Shown here: positions 14,701 to 25,865 of the stretch, in pieces
How the letters are laid out: the number at the start of each line of letters is the position of its first letter
How positions within the stretch are numbered: position 1 is the first letter of the stretch
NCBI RefSeq assembly: GCF_020382885.2
Contig: NC_058513.1
Coordinates: forward strand, 14,719,641 to 14,783,640
Source of the DNA: Scatophagus argus
Lineage: Eukaryota > Chordata > Actinopteri > Scatophagidae
Reading direction: 5' to 3'
Length of the DNA: 64,000 nucleotides
The notes under the pieces: model-generated
What the model saw: only the letters and a program-made list of their open reading frames with translations
Database searches by the model: none
Told to the model about the DNA's origin: nothing
Made by a program: the position numbers and the translations under genes

Positions 14701-16559
14701 AGCCTGGACTGGAGAGACCTGCATTCGTCTAAAAAGGGAGAGATAAAAGCATGGATAACTTTCTCCAGATTGCCAACGGATAAAAATGACCTAATTTTTG
14801 TTGGTAAGAATTCTCAGCTGAAAAAAGCAAAACTATTTTTGACCAACACTAAAACAGCCCAAGACAGAAATAAACACAAGTCTGATATGTCTCTGCTGGG
14901 CTCTGCTGGTTTCCAGTCCCGGCGGTGATTCAGTCAGCTGATTAGACGCCTTGACTGAAAAGCAGCGGGTTGCTCTGCGTCCTGAACGCTGCATGAAGTG
15001 AAACATATTCACATTTCATCAGCGTGTGGCGTGAAATCAAGCACAAAGCTTCAGCAGAAATGTTAGTGCATCTGTGATATGAAAGAAAGAAATATCATTT
15101 TGTTGATTTCTAATCAAATATTGTGTGAGGAACTGCCCACAATTTAAACAACCCACAGGTGTGAATTCATAAACATGTTTCAGTCACATTCTACATTCAG
15201 TCTCAGAGTTTGTAACAGATGTAATTAAAAGTTCAAGTGACGCTTATGCTTGTTGTTTGTCACGAACGTCCAACTGGAAGCAACTCACTGAGCAAGCAGC
15301 GAATGAGGAGGCACAATTAGACCCATTTAAGTGAAAAAATTTACATTTAGGACACCCTGAACATCTGGCTGCACAGCCGAGAAGCAGGTAATGCTGCAGG
15401 GGTGGTGCACGAAATGAAAACACATGTTTTAGTACTTTCTCCACCATTAAAACATTTAAGTGATTATTATTAAAACACAAGTCAGACAGCAGGACTGATG
15501 GGAAATTACAGCTCAGTCACTTCTGGTGATACGTGGACCTTCAGTAGTTAACACAAAGGTCCTGTGTTAAGAAAATGTGTTTAATTGGAAGCAGCTGTAA
15601 AAACACAGCGAATCAGTCACAAGTCAGTCAGTGCTTAGAGAAAGAAAGCTGTTCTAAAGTTAAAAACCCAAATGCGCAAAGTTTCTCCTGCATTGTCAAA
15701 TAAATTACAGGAATAAATGATTTTCTTACCAAACAAGAGTTTACTGTATATTCAGTACATCAGCTAAACCCTGACAACCCAAAATGTATGTGGAAAATAT
15801 CTGCATATTTTCATCGTCATTTTCCCTATTTACCCTAATCCTGACCCTTTTCATATGCATTCCTGGTAACTAAAGCATGAATAACATTTTTACACTTGTG
15901 TTTCAGCCTATCAAAACATGTGCTGAAGGTATCGTGGCTCTACCAATCGGGAACCACGCTGCAATAACTGTATTTTTAAAATAAATATCAAAATCAATGC
16001 ATTGGAACCAGAGATATCGTAGTTTTTATTCCACGCATCCTTCTTCCTTGCCAAAACACATCCCATAAGACGTCAGCATTTTCCGTTAAGGCACGATGCA
16101 CTTTTCCACTGCATTTAACCAACACCACCATGTGTCCCTGACTTAAACCGAGTGTGTTAATAGCCTAAACCACACAAACCACATGTTTCGTACACCCAAC
16201 TATCCACCCGGACCTTTTCGCTCTGTACAGTATGAGGATTTTCTGGACTGAACAAATCCCAGACAGTGAACATTATAACCCACATATGACCATGTGGTGT
16301 TGGAGTCAAGCGTAGTTTTTATTTCGTTTTTTATTAGTTTTAATTTGTGCTTTTTTTTGGTTTTGGTCTTTGGTTAAGTCAAAATTTCAGAACCCATACT
16401 GGACATTTTGAAAGAAGATGGCCGTGATCATGTGTGAGAAAATATTACAAATCAATAGGCTTCAGTCTGTGAGTGTGGCCGAGTGTGTGCAGGCTGAGGG
16501 TTGGCAACGGGAAAGGTAATGCAGTCGTACTGGCAATGTGTGTGTGTGTGTGTGTGTGC

Positions 16560-16595
<36 letters not shown>

Positions 16596-16642
16596 AAGAA
16601 ACAGAGAAAGAGAGAAGAGCAAAACGCAATTGTGCGAGCAAT

Positions 16643-16678
<36 letters not shown>

Positions 16679-17502
16679 GGTGGCTGTGCTGACTGCAGCA
16701 ATGCGCCAAGGAGAATGGAGGGGGAATATACCCTACAGAGAGAGGGAGGGAGGAGAGGAGGAAGGAGGGGTGGAGAACAGGGAGGGATGAGGCAAAGTGA
16801 GTAAAGGAGGTGTGTGTGTGTGTGTGCATGTGTGTATGTGTGTGTGTGTGTGCATGTGCACACTGCTCTAAGTGTGAAGACAGGACCAATCTACACCAAG
16901 TACCACATTCATTCATCTCTCTCTTTTTTCTCTCCCACTTTCTCCCCTTTTCTTCTTCTCTCTTCCTACTCCTTCCAGTGTGTGTGTGTTCATGTATCTG
17001 TGTGTGTGTGTGTGTGTGTGTGTGTTCATGTATCTGTGTGTGTGTGTGCTGTGCTGCTGAGAGAGATAAAGTGTTGCAGTGATTTCTAGAGGGATAGCCA
17101 CAGGCAGCCTCTGAACTTATGTTTACTACAAGGGCGGGCGTCTTTATCTGCTGCAGATAAACCAAAATTCACGCACAATTCCTCCAAAATAAAAGAAGCC
17201 ATAATCATCATTTATCTCTCTGGTTCACTAAAATGGATGTTTGAAAATTTCACGCGCCATCAAAGTTCATTTGGTGCGTGTCTCGCCCAGTTATTCTAGA
17301 CTTTTATCTGCTTTTCCGTGGGGACCGAAGCTCCAAACAGACTGTGAGAACAACGTTACATCTGCTGGTTTCTGAGCGTCGCTGACAGGCCAGTTAATGA
17401 AAACTGACAGGAAAATGTGAACACTTAACACGGTGACAATACCTTTGATACATGCACCCACAACTGACTCACACACAACACACCCACAAGCCTGTGAGTG
17501 TG

Positions 17503-17536
<34 letters not shown>

Positions 17537-20500
17537 AGCGTCCCAACGTGGAAAAACAGATTTGTGAGCATGTCGAGTTGCATGTGTGTAGCAGTCTAAC
17601 ATGTGCAGCATGCAAGTAAGATTTGTGTGCATGCGTAGGTGTGTGTGTGTGTTTGTGAGCGTGTGTGTAGATTCCCAGCGTGGGCTCTGCTAGCTCAGCG
17701 CTTTCAGTCGGCCAATTAATTACAGAGAAGCGCTGGAGACAGAACAGCGTGTAGAACACACACATCGACGCTGCAACACACACGCACAAACACCACTACA
17801 CAACACATTACACACAACACCTCCCTTCGCTCAGACACATATTTGTCATCATTGATGCAACAAATGGCTGGAACAGAGCTGCCTAACGCTCGTTCATTAC
17901 GAGGGCTTCATGATGTTACAGATCTTCATTTTCTGTTTGGTTATTTTCTGTTGGCGGCCGCTGGAACACAGCAGTGAGTCAACCTGAAAGGACGCCATGA
18001 AAAGCGATTACATGGGCTCTTTCTCAGTGTAAGGCAGCTCTTTACTGGGAAAACATGTCTGCATGTAGTACACGATGGGTTTTAAACAACGTTGGAAGAG
18101 GAGAAAAGAATACCGTATTACACGTAAAAGTCCTGCATTCAAATGTTTAAAAATACAAGTATTTTGACTGCCTGCATACCAGTTGTGAGAAGAGCTTAGT
18201 CTTGAAAGGAAATAATGATGAGGAAGAAGGATCAATAGAAGGACGCAAGAGAGGAAAGATGGAAAACAGGAAAAAGAGAAGACATTAAAGCATGAAGAAC
18301 AATCCAAAGGAAAAATAGAAGAAAGGCAAAGGGTTAAAAAGTAACAATATATGGCAACCTGATAAAATGATCCACAGGTATGACCATACACCAGTTCAAA
18401 TTTATTCTAATTTACTGTTGGAAGAAGAAGATACTTTTCTTCATTTTGTCGCACAATGCCCGTCTGCTCTGTTCTGTTTTTTGAAACTGGATGGTGGTTG
18501 CATAATCCCCTTCAAGACGTTTTCCCGCTGTGTTTATTAGGACAGAGGTCTCGCCTGCTCCCAGGTACGTCAGGACAAAAAGACGGAGGAGCAAAAGAAG
18601 GCAAAAACACTCAACATATTGGTGATGTCACATGAGTTTATCTCAGGTGTTGTGTGCAAACTAGTGTTAAGTGTAAAGTGTCATGTTACTTTTGCCATCA
18701 GATGAATGCGGTGGGTTAATAAGTACAAAGTCTCCCCCCTCTGAACTGTGCTGGAGGAAAAGCAGACAGACTCCCAAAAAGGAAACACTCAAGCAGAAGT
18801 GCCAGTAAATAGGTACACCACTTCAGTAAATGTACTTCAGCGCTGACCTCTGGTTTACATTTCTGACACCAGTGTTTGTGGGCGCTGCTGGCGCTTTACA
18901 ATACGAGGGAGAGATGTTTTATTTTATTTTATTTTTTTTACCTTCAAAGCGCAGAAGATACACGAGTCCTCCATGCACTTGTGAGTGGTCAGCTGTCGAA
19001 AGCTTCTGCGGAAGATGTCGAGATGCCACAGAACCTGAGAGGCAAAACACACACACACATTTACACACGGAGAAGAAAGAAAATAACTCTACTGGATCAA
19101 GATCTGAGATTTAAAACCAGCCACCACTATTTTTAATTAGAAATAAGCAATAAGCATTGGAATCAGCATTTCAAAAACACTAACATGTAGTTATGCTGCA
19201 GCTAAGACTGGCAGCAGTCAGACAAAAGGACAGACAGGCAAAATAAACTTTTTACAAACCCTCTTGGATTATCGTGAAAATGAATTGTCACAAAGCTGAA
19301 AACGTGGCTGTTTTTCTGAGCTTGTGAAAACTTTTTAGAGACATGTGATCCTCTGGGACAGCGACACTGCAAGCGCATGATGATCTTATAAAATATGATG
19401 CTGGATATGAAGTAGTTAAGATTTGCTCCAGCGGCACACACGCTGCTGCTGCCGCAGTGACATTAATCCAGCCACATCAGATATAACAATACAACACTGA
19501 CAGGGAACATTTTACTGCACAATTACTACGTTTACTTTTGACATCTTTATAATGATAATACATTTACTTAAGGTTTCAATGCAGTGCTTGTACTTTTAGT
19601 TGTAGTTTCACTTTGTGGTATTACTGAAGTAACAGATCTGAATACTCTTTAGATGAGTGGTGCCAAGCTTTAAAAACGTTTGAGATGCACTGATGGGGAT
19701 ATCTGAATATGTGGATCATGTCTCATGTCAGACTTTGTCAAAATACTGTAAACTTTTTTTGCTTAGTGGTTTGTTTTTTTTCTCACTACAGCAAACAAGT
19801 TGAATGAATTAAACCAAAGCAGCAGCGAGATGACAACGTGAGCCAAAGCTCAGTTTAGTCACATGTTGGGTTGAAAATGGCGAAGCTGCTCTGTGATATT
19901 TTCAGTTCATGGAGTTAAAAGCTCAATGGTTTACAGCTGCAGGGAGAGATCCCTCTGTTGCCTTCAGACTTTTCATTTGAGCCAACTTGACTTGGATATT
20001 TTATGTACAGATGTGGGGGGGGGAACACAATCCTTAATCAAGTTTCCTGCAGCTTTAAAAAAAAATCTTTTGCTTATATTAACACTGAATCAAATGACTT
20101 CCTGTAACGTGAGATGGTTGCAGAGAATGAACACAGTCCACAGCTTGTGCGGCTTTCAGCCATTTTCAGCCAATTGTTTTTTCCCCCAACAGCTCCCACT
20201 GTTTTCTTCTTTATAGGGAAAGCCTCAGACAGACAGAAAAACAACCAGCAAAAAGTCCAGGGAGAACACATGAGAACTGATAGAGAAGTGGTCTGCATGA
20301 GGGAGGCCCCTCCATGTCCTCCTCTGTCTCTATCTCTAGTGTTTAATTAGAGGAAAGAGCTCTTAGTTCATTTGCCATGCTGAAAGATAATATTGACACA
20401 ACACTGTCCCTGAGGCTTCGGCTGAGATCTGCAGCACCCCACACGAACGCACTTACAGTATGCACATACAGCTATAGGTCTGTGTGTGTGTGTTTTGAGG

Positions 20501-23284
20501 AGAGGGTGATAGGTGGAGGAAGGGTGGGGGGGATGACAGACTGCATGCTGACGCTAGTGTATGCGTTCTACCTTTCCCCACTCTCTGTTTCCCCTCCTCT
20601 CTCTGTAGTTTATTTGGTCGTGATGAATCGGCTCCCTGCACAGCACTGCAGCAGCCACAAGGAGGGCATACTCTCCCCATGCCCATCGCTCTTCATCACT
20701 ATCTGTCTATCCATCTCTTTTTTCCTCCTCCTCCTCCTCCTCCTCTAAGCACATCCCTCTATCTCTGCTTCCATTTGTATCTCTCTCTCTCTCTCTCTCT
20801 CTCTCTCCCCCTCCCTCCCATTTTAAATTCTCCTATTTTATCTGCAGGAGCATCTCAGGGAAAAGAAACCTGTGATATGACTAACTAACAAAAGCCAAAT
20901 AAGAGTGATGGAAACATAGACAGGATAAAAACTGAGCTCAGCAGCTCATGTTTTTAGGAAGTCATCGTCTCGCAGCTGCTGCATGATTTGAGTTACAGAC
21001 TGAGCGATGCTTCTGGATTCTGAAACGTCGACTTAAAAGACATATTTGAATTTTCATTTATGAGATCGTGACAAGAAATTTAAAGTTGCAATTATTAAGA
21101 TTTTTAGAAAATCAAACCTCATAATTGATACAAATTATGGTCACCTTCCCATTTGCATACAGCCATACAATGTATTTACATGAAGTAATTATCTTTAGTT
21201 TTGATGCTAGTGGTGGGGTCCACCATGCCTGCCCTGAAGTAGATTAAGACTGCTTGTCTAAGCACAGGGGACTCAGAGGAAAACATTACAGCCTCACTGT
21301 TCATTACCTCTGCACATGATCACAGCTACATTTAGTCAGTGCTAATGCAAACACAACTTCGTACTGCTTATTATTCAAAGTCTTTGATTTTCAAAACACC
21401 TGTGGCTTTCACTGCTGCTGCTTGCTGTATTACCTATTACCGTAGCAACCACAGGTGTCAACCTGGCCTGAAGTCTCAAAGATATAACTTTAACACGCTT
21501 TTGTTGTGTTCAAAGTTTGAAGCAGCCAAATTACAGGACAGATTATATCAGCTTTTAACCGGGCAAGACTGATGTCTGACTCTTCACTCTTTACTGCAGC
21601 AAACAACCAAACTGAAGTTCTTCTTAGGGATCTTAACGCAGAACTATCAAACTAAAACTGAACTAACTCATACAGATTAACATTATGACAATAACGTAAT
21701 AACGTTAAATGTTAAATTACATTGTAATTAATGTAATTTCTGGCACAGCACTGAGGTCGGGTGCACCAGCTGACCAGCATCAGATGGCTCTTACTGTAAA
21801 AATACTCATAATCACATTCAAAACAATATTCAATTAGACAGACTCTCACTGTCTCACTCCTCTCTACCTCCGTCAGACTGGCTGTAACCGGTTGTGTTGG
21901 TTAATGTCTGCCCTCCAGGCCCCCGCAGCGCCTCCTGTTCTGGTCTCCTATTACCCCGCGTGGCGACATCATCTCTTTTCCTGTGCATTTTGGGTATCAC
22001 ATGACACTGCTGTCATGGCGCTGGTGACCTCAGTTATCGGACAATAGGTTTTCAAAAACAGGCGTTTTGATTTGTCATAGCAGGACAGCACATTACCTTA
22101 AACAATGACTCCATTCAAGTGAACCAGCACGCACAAAGCCATGAAAACTGAAGCAGATTTTATTATTTTCACCTGAGATTTTCCGACTGAAAAAGGACTT
22201 GAAATTTGCTTGATGCCCTGCAATAGTCCTCAGCATTTCCATTTCTCATCATCACCTGATCCCCACGCACATCTTTCCACCTGTTCCCAGCATCTTTATC
22301 AACCGCTGAGTATATTTAAATTCTTCCTTCATGCTCTGCTGTGGACTCTTGCTTCTGTGTCCAAGCAGAAAACACTGCAGCTGTATGTTACTTTCAGCTT
22401 CTTGCTGAATCCTCAGCTGCTGCTCGGACTCGCTGGACTCCACCTATTTCGTCTAATGAAAGCGGAAAGCAATAATCTGTGCAGCAAATGTTCCTGTATC
22501 CTCTAATGTAAGCGTCTCCCACAGAAACGTTAGCGCAGAAAATAGAAAATGTCAGTCTGTGTTTTCTTGGCCTTCATTCAGCTGCAGTGCAACTCTGTCT
22601 CCTCCAAATCACGTTTCCATATTACTGAACTGTTTTCCCAATTACACCGTGATAGCCAACGTAATCTCTGCCTGGATTACGTTCAGAGGCAGTGTTGTTT
22701 TTTAATTAATGCAGCGATACATTTCTGTTGCACGCTGCAAGTCACGAGAGGGGAGGCTGAGGTGGTTTTAGACAACAAAAGCACTCAGAGTTTGGAAACG
22801 GTTTGGTTAAATAATCACTGCTGACGTTTTCTGGAATAAACCGAAGCTTCCTTTTCCACCTTGTTAACCTCAACCAAGTGCTGCCTGCAGCCAAATATAA
22901 TCATGGAAAAGTGAAGTAAATTGCAATTCTTACTAGTTTGTGTTGTATTGCAAGGTCTGATATTTCACCGGAAAATAAATGTAATATGTAGTGAGTGGAT
23001 ATTTTACGTTCACTTGCAATGTTAATATAAAAAAGATTAAAACATTTCCTCATTAAGATAACAGAAAACAGAATCTGACTCAGTACGTCTTTTATGATGT
23101 CCATTAATATGCACTTATGTTTAAAAGCATATGATTAATAGAACACTAAAATGCATGCAGCCGTTAAAGTTTTCAGTCATGAAGTTGAGATTCACTTTTC
23201 ATACGACTGTACTCCAGAAAATCAGGACTTTTACAGTTAATCTAATTGGGTGTGAGGTTTTCGTGTGTATTTTATTTTCCATTG

Positions 23285-23322
<38 letters not shown>

Positions 23323-24656
23323 TCGCACACTGCTGGATGGGTGAACCCATGTGTTGCTGCTTCTGCAAAGCCCGTGTGCTCTTTAACTCCTTTAGCTATT
23401 TTATTTTCACTGTGTTTGTACAGTGAAAAATAAAGTTGCTGAGCATACACTCACGCTACCTCACAGCACCTTCTTTCACTCTCATTAAAACCCACACTCA
23501 GAACAACCACGACTGCTGCTTACGCTGCCACCCTGCAGCTCCACTGCAGCAGCAGGGGGTGAACAGCCTCACCCAGGGGGCCCTCAGGGACCAGAACGCA
23601 GCAGAGAGTTTTTTCACTTACTATCAGCAAAGGCATCTCGGAGGAAACATTGCAGAGCCTTCTCATGGACTGTTTACAGCCATTTTACTAATCAGTTAAT
23701 CATCAAGATGTTATTCTTCACGTAGAAATGCAAAAGATTTGATGCTTGTACCTTCTCAACTGTGAGAATTTGCTTTTATCTTTGTATCTTTGGGTTTTGG
23801 ATTGCAGCGTTTTTCACTGGTTCTGAATTTTTTCATTCTGAATTTATACATCTTTACAGCAAACAAATGAATCAGCTCTATTAAAAAAATATTTTTGCTG
23901 TAGCCGTCTAGCGAGTCTATCTATCCCGGACCTGAACTTTGACCCCTTATTAGTGCCGACTCACGCAGGTTGCTCGCATGCTCATTTATATTGTTACAAT
24001 AAACATGCGCACTTGAACACACAGAAATACAACAAATGTCTCAGGACGTTCCCTCAGTTTATCGTTACTCATCCGTGTCATAATCAACATCCTCTCTCTC
24101 TCTCTCTCTCTCTCCTGTGTGTGTGTGTGTGTGTGCATGTGTGTGTCCTTGAAGTGGCCCACTTCTCTCCCCCCTTGAAGCTGCCTTGCAAGCCTTTGTT
24201 GAGGCATTTTCTTCATTTCTTTTCACAACTTCACACTCTTCACTTTGTCTTTTCACCCATCTCTCTCTCTCTCTTTCTCTCTCTCTCTCCCCCCCCTCCT
24301 CTAACCACAAACACTCATTTTCTTTTTTGCCCCTACCTTATTTGACTCTTTAACTCCACTCTTTCTTGCAGCAGCATCCCCTTCAGTCTTCTCTTCATAC
24401 TGTATACTCCTCATCCCTCTTGCTTCTCTTCTCCCCCCCTTCAGAAACTTTTCCTCGTCTCATCCATCCCTCCGCTTTCTCCAACTCTCCCTAAGCTTCT
24501 GCCTCATCACCCCCTCCTTCAGCTCCTCAGCTTACCCCAACATCTCTCCCTCTCTTTCTCACTCCTCCAAGCCAGTAGTGAAGCAGCATTTGTGTGTGTG
24601 TGTGTGTGGGTAGAGAAGCAATGTGTGTGCCAGCTGGAAGTCTTGGGAGGAGGGAG

Positions 24657-24692
<36 letters not shown>

Positions 24693-25865
24693 AGGAGTTG
24701 CAGCAGTAGCAGCGCAGTGTAAGCATCTCCACACACAAACTGGACGTCCACACTGAAGCCAGACTGGCGGCGGTGCCAAAACCCGGCAAAACACGCAAAC
24801 ACCTCTTAATATGGCCCTAATCTCATCCCTATCGTGCTTAAATATCAATTTACTGCAGTCATGGAGTGTGTGTGTGTGTGTGTGTATGGGGGGGTTAACT
24901 GTGGGTGCATGAGAGTGTGTGTGTGTCAGCATTGTGCATTTTGTGCAAATCCCTACGCACAAAAGATGCCTAAACCCTTTAAAAGGTGGAAATTAGTAAA
25001 TGCAGTAATCAGAAATTTCTTCATTATAAGGATAAAATTACTACTTTTTAAATTTTCTCAGTGCGCAGCTATGAAAAGCATCAGAAACGCACCTTCTATA
25101 AATATGAATGACACCGGAAAAACCTGTGTTTTAATGCGTTTTTGGCAAGAGGAGCATATTTTAAACTACCATTAGAAAGCGACTCTGCACTCCAGCATGT
25201 TGGATTTCAAATGACACACTGACTTTAAGATTAAAATGCTGAATTCAGCTTGTTCTCAACGGATCCAGTTTATCCAAGTTTTATGGGCTAGAAAGTAATT
25301 GGACAAGTTAAAGTGACATAAAATCAAATTAAGCCATCATATTTAATATTTCAGTGAGTTCACTCTGGAGTCTCCAGTCAACAGATTTCATCTTGCTTTC
25401 CTCGTGTGATGCTCTGCAGGCCTGCACTGCAGCTGCCTCACTTCTTCTTCTGCACCAAGTCTGGTCTTCAGCAAATGTGGCAAATGTTGGGACTTACTAA
25501 ACTAACAAAAAGTCTCAGAATCCTGTAGTTCTGATTTTTTTCATTGGCAAATGAGGTTAGTAATAAAACTGCTAATAAAACACGCCACTCTTACGAGCCG
25601 GTGAATTGAGGTCAGGTGACTCACCGCTACATTATGAAGACATGTTGCTACCCTTAATACTTTCTGACTTGTCTGTGTGTGTGTGTGTGTGTGTGTTTAT
25701 CTGACCGACCTGCAGAGCGCTGTTGAGGAAGCAGCTGTTCTGTCCCGGCTCGTTGCTCAGGCCTTTACTGGGTGCGATGGAGGTCATGGTTCTCGGGGTC
25801 ACCAGCCCCTGCACCCCGCCTACCGCTCCGCCACCCGATGCAAAGTAGTTCCTCTTCCACGACAT
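996..25865 (-). CDS. usp54: USP54, ubiquitin-specific peptidase 54 (14 coding exons, 3' end off the window)
   Basis: USP54 is a USP/UCH-type (C19) family protein. Joining 14 exons (25710-25865, 18942-19034, 13380-13514, 11519-11632, 11298-11380, 9650-9755, 6330-6476, 3941-4090, 3116-3305, 2720-2902, 2157-2376, 1656-2042, 1239-1366, 996-1154) gives about 750 residues with every intron phase consistent. The catalytic domain spans about residues 33-370: Cys box [12 protein letters not shown] with Cys45, zinc-type cysteines 72/77/80 and 167/169/172, His box GKHYSTF with His305, and FDDAHVKE with Asp322/323. After it comes a Ser-rich, probably disordered region with the blocks [18 protein letters not shown] and [15 protein letters not shown], then a charged helix ([15 protein letters not shown]). 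These agree with remembered human USP54 and much less with USP53. Human USP54 is often listed as inactive, although the Cys/His/Asp positions are visible here, and K63-chain activity has been reported for USP53/54. The C-terminal half lies left of position 1. Confidence 0.95.
1239..1366 (-). CDS. usp54: USP54 coding exon 13
   Basis: 128 nt, encoding [20 protein letters not shown] and [18 protein letters not shown]. The family has the equivalent PSWRHIPKS block. The acceptor is CTCCACAG and the donor GTGTGT. Confidence 0.88.
1656..2042 (-). CDS. usp54: USP54 coding exon 12
   Basis: 387 nt, from [18 protein letters not shown] to [15 protein letters not shown]. Both end blocks are diagnostic of USP54 and related to USP53. 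The acceptor is TTTCTAG and the donor GTAGGA. Confidence 0.92.
2157..2376 (-). CDS. usp54: USP54 coding exon 11 (Pro/Ser-rich)
   Basis: 220 nt, encoding a Pro-, Ser- and Gly-rich segment that ends [13 protein letters not shown], corresponding to the family block [12 protein letters not shown]. The acceptor is CATTCAG and the donor GTAGTG. Confidence 0.9.
2720..2902 (-). CDS. usp54: USP54 coding exon 10 (Ser-rich linker)
   Basis: 183 nt, phases consistent on both sides. It encodes [18 protein letters not shown] and further Ser/Arg/His-rich sequence up to SSDIG. The opening block matches the family directly after the catalytic domain. The acceptor is CTCTCAG and the donor GTAATA. Confidence 0.88.
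3116..3305 (-). CDS. usp54: USP54 coding exon 9 (end of catalytic domain)
   Basis: 190 nt, from [20 protein letters not shown] to GYDSEDSG, ending one base into a codon. It closes the USP fold ([17 protein letters not shown]). The acceptor is CACCTCCAG and the donor GTACAG. Confidence 0.92.
3941..4090 (-). CDS. usp54: USP54 coding exon 8 (His box and Asp)
   Basis: 150 nt, 50 codons, phase 0/0. It holds [14 protein letters not shown] (His305) and [11 protein letters not shown]. The acceptor reads (CT)n-GTAG, so a CT microsatellite provides the pyrimidine tract. The donor is GTGAGA. Confidence 0.93.
4095..4135. repeat. (GA)n microsatellite at USP54 exon 8 acceptor
   Basis: About 20 GA units on the plus strand. 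In the USP54 transcript this is (CU)n lying 4 nt from the exon 8 acceptor AG. Confidence 0.95.
4136..6329 (-). other. USP54 intron 7
   Basis: Purine-rich stretches lie at 4136-4190 and 4850-5110. No further exon was seen. The right part holds one copy of a dispersed repeat (listed separately). Confidence 0.7.
5760..6105 (+). repeat. Dispersed fish repeat, copy A
   Basis: Contains the chain CAACATGTTAGCAGC, then GATGAAAAGTCAAAGGATCA, then GTGCCAAATTTCACGGCAAT, then TCTTGACCAAAGTTCTGGAC. The same words in the same order recur near 40.3-40.6 kb and 51.5-51.9 kb. I recognise it as a common percomorph dispersed element but cannot classify it. Confidence 0.6.
6330..6476 (-). CDS. usp54: USP54 coding exon 7
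   Basis: 147 nt, 49 codons, phase 0/0, from [15 protein letters not shown] to [12 protein letters not shown], including [14 protein letters not shown]. The acceptor is CATCACAG and the donor GTAAGA. Confidence 0.93.
6477..9649 (-). other. USP54 intron 6
   Basis: No coding exon was recognised. It holds short CA repeats at 6810-6930 and, near 7570, AAAGGATAATTCCGGTTTAT, which looks like the end of another dispersed repeat. Confidence 0.65.
9615..9642. repeat. (TG)n microsatellite just past USP54 exon 6 donor
   Basis: TG on the plus strand, CA in the USP54 transcript, starting about 8 nt after the donor of exon 6. Confidence 0.95.
9650..9755 (-). CDS. usp54: USP54 coding exon 6
   Basis: 106 nt. 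The first base completes the Cys codon of SLC and 35 codons follow ([13 protein letters not shown] to MGDLRNCP). The donor is GTGAGA. Microsatellites flank both splice sites within about 20 nt. Confidence 0.92.
9769..9795. repeat. (CA)n microsatellite before USP54 exon 6 acceptor
   Basis: CA on the plus strand, TG in the transcript, ending about 14 nt before exon 6. Confidence 0.95.
9796..11204 (-). other. USP54 intron 5
   Basis: No exon was seen. It contains degenerate dispersed-repeat ends (AAAGGAGAAGTTCAAAG near 10044, GAAGTATTCCTTTAA near 10287) and TG repeats near 11054-11100. Confidence 0.6.
11205..11274. repeat. (TG)n microsatellite near USP54 exon 5 donor
   Basis: An imperfect TG tract of about 70 nt. 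In the transcript it is CA and starts roughly 20 nt after the exon 5 donor. Confidence 0.95.
11298..11380 (-). CDS. usp54: USP54 coding exon 5 (CVCNSCG)
   Basis: 83 nt, ending two bases into a codon. It encodes [15 protein letters not shown] and [12 protein letters not shown], with the second zinc-type cysteine cluster of the USP fingers. The acceptor is TTTGCAG and the donor GTAAGA, followed after about 10 nt by a long CA repeat. Confidence 0.92.
11519..11632 (-). CDS. usp54: USP54 coding exon 4
   Basis: 114 nt, 38 codons, phase 0/0, from [11 protein letters not shown] to FAMTLFEQ. The acceptor is TTTCTCAG and the donor GTCGGA. Only 138 nt of intron separate it from exon 5. Confidence 0.93.
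11633..13379 (-). other. USP54 intron 3
   Basis: No exon was seen. It contains a (TG)n tract at 11711-11746 and two tandem CCCTAAA words near 12403, too few to be a telomeric repeat. Confidence 0.65.
13334..13356. repeat. (TG)n microsatellite near USP54 exon 3 donor
   Basis: CA in the transcript, about 24 nt after the exon 3 donor. Confidence 0.95.
13380..13514 (-). CDS. usp54: USP54 coding exon 3
   Basis: 135 nt, 45 codons, phase 0/0, from SIFAQFQF to MDDAAECF. The donor is GTGAGT. The acceptor is GTGTGTGCAG, where a TG repeat replaces the usual pyrimidine tract. Confidence 0.93.
13518..13553. repeat. (CA)n microsatellite forming USP54 exon 3 acceptor tract
   Basis: Reads (TG)n in the transcript and runs directly into the acceptor GTGTGCAG. 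Confidence 0.95.
13554..18941 (-). other. USP54 intron 2
   Basis: No coding exon was recognised. It is rich in TG/GA microsatellites between 16530 and 17660. The long low-complexity reading frame through 16452-17165 is repeat-derived. Confidence 0.65.
16537..16595. repeat. Compound (TG)n(GA)n microsatellite
   Basis: TG at 16537-16572 passes directly into GA to 16595; further TG blocks lie at 16645-16674, 16811-16854 and 16978-17048. Confidence 0.95.
18942..19034 (-). CDS. usp54: USP54 coding exon 2
   Basis: 93 nt, 31 codons, phase 0/0, from [10 protein letters not shown] to CIFCALK. It is bounded by a CTCAG acceptor and a GTAAAA donor. It continues the finger/palm part of the USP fold and carries the cysteine pair CIFC. 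Confidence 0.93.
24659..24689. repeat. (TG)n microsatellite
   Basis: About 15 TG units inside the USP54 intron. Confidence 0.95.
25674..25696. repeat. (TG)n microsatellite near USP54 exon 1 donor
   Basis: CA in the transcript, starting about 13 nt after the donor of coding exon 1. Confidence 0.95.
25710..25865 (-). CDS. usp54: USP54 coding exon 1 (start codon, catalytic Cys box)
   Basis: The ATG is at 25865-25863 and begins MSWKRNYF, the known family N-terminus. There are 52 codons ending in phase 0 at a GTCGGT donor (25709-25708). The Cys box with NSCF is here. An upstream in-frame ATG (25925) is rejected because the family starts at MSWKRN. A possible acceptor AG at 25873-25872 would leave 6 nt of leader in this exon; its pyrimidine tract is weak. 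Confidence 0.93.

Larger units (their letters stand above)
19035..25709 (-). other. USP54 intron 1b (between coding exons 1 and 2)
   Basis: No coding exon was recognised in 6.7 kb. It contains (CT)n at 20781-20806, CT/CA tracts at 23285-23322 and 24092-24144, and pyrimidine-rich sequence across 24240-24580. Confidence 0.65.

Noticed and set aside
16452..17165. 237-codon minus-strand ORF rich in His-Thr
   Set aside because: It is the translation of TG/GA microsatellites; composition is low complexity and there is no splice or family support. The same applies to many shorter His-Thr or Cys-Val frames across the window.
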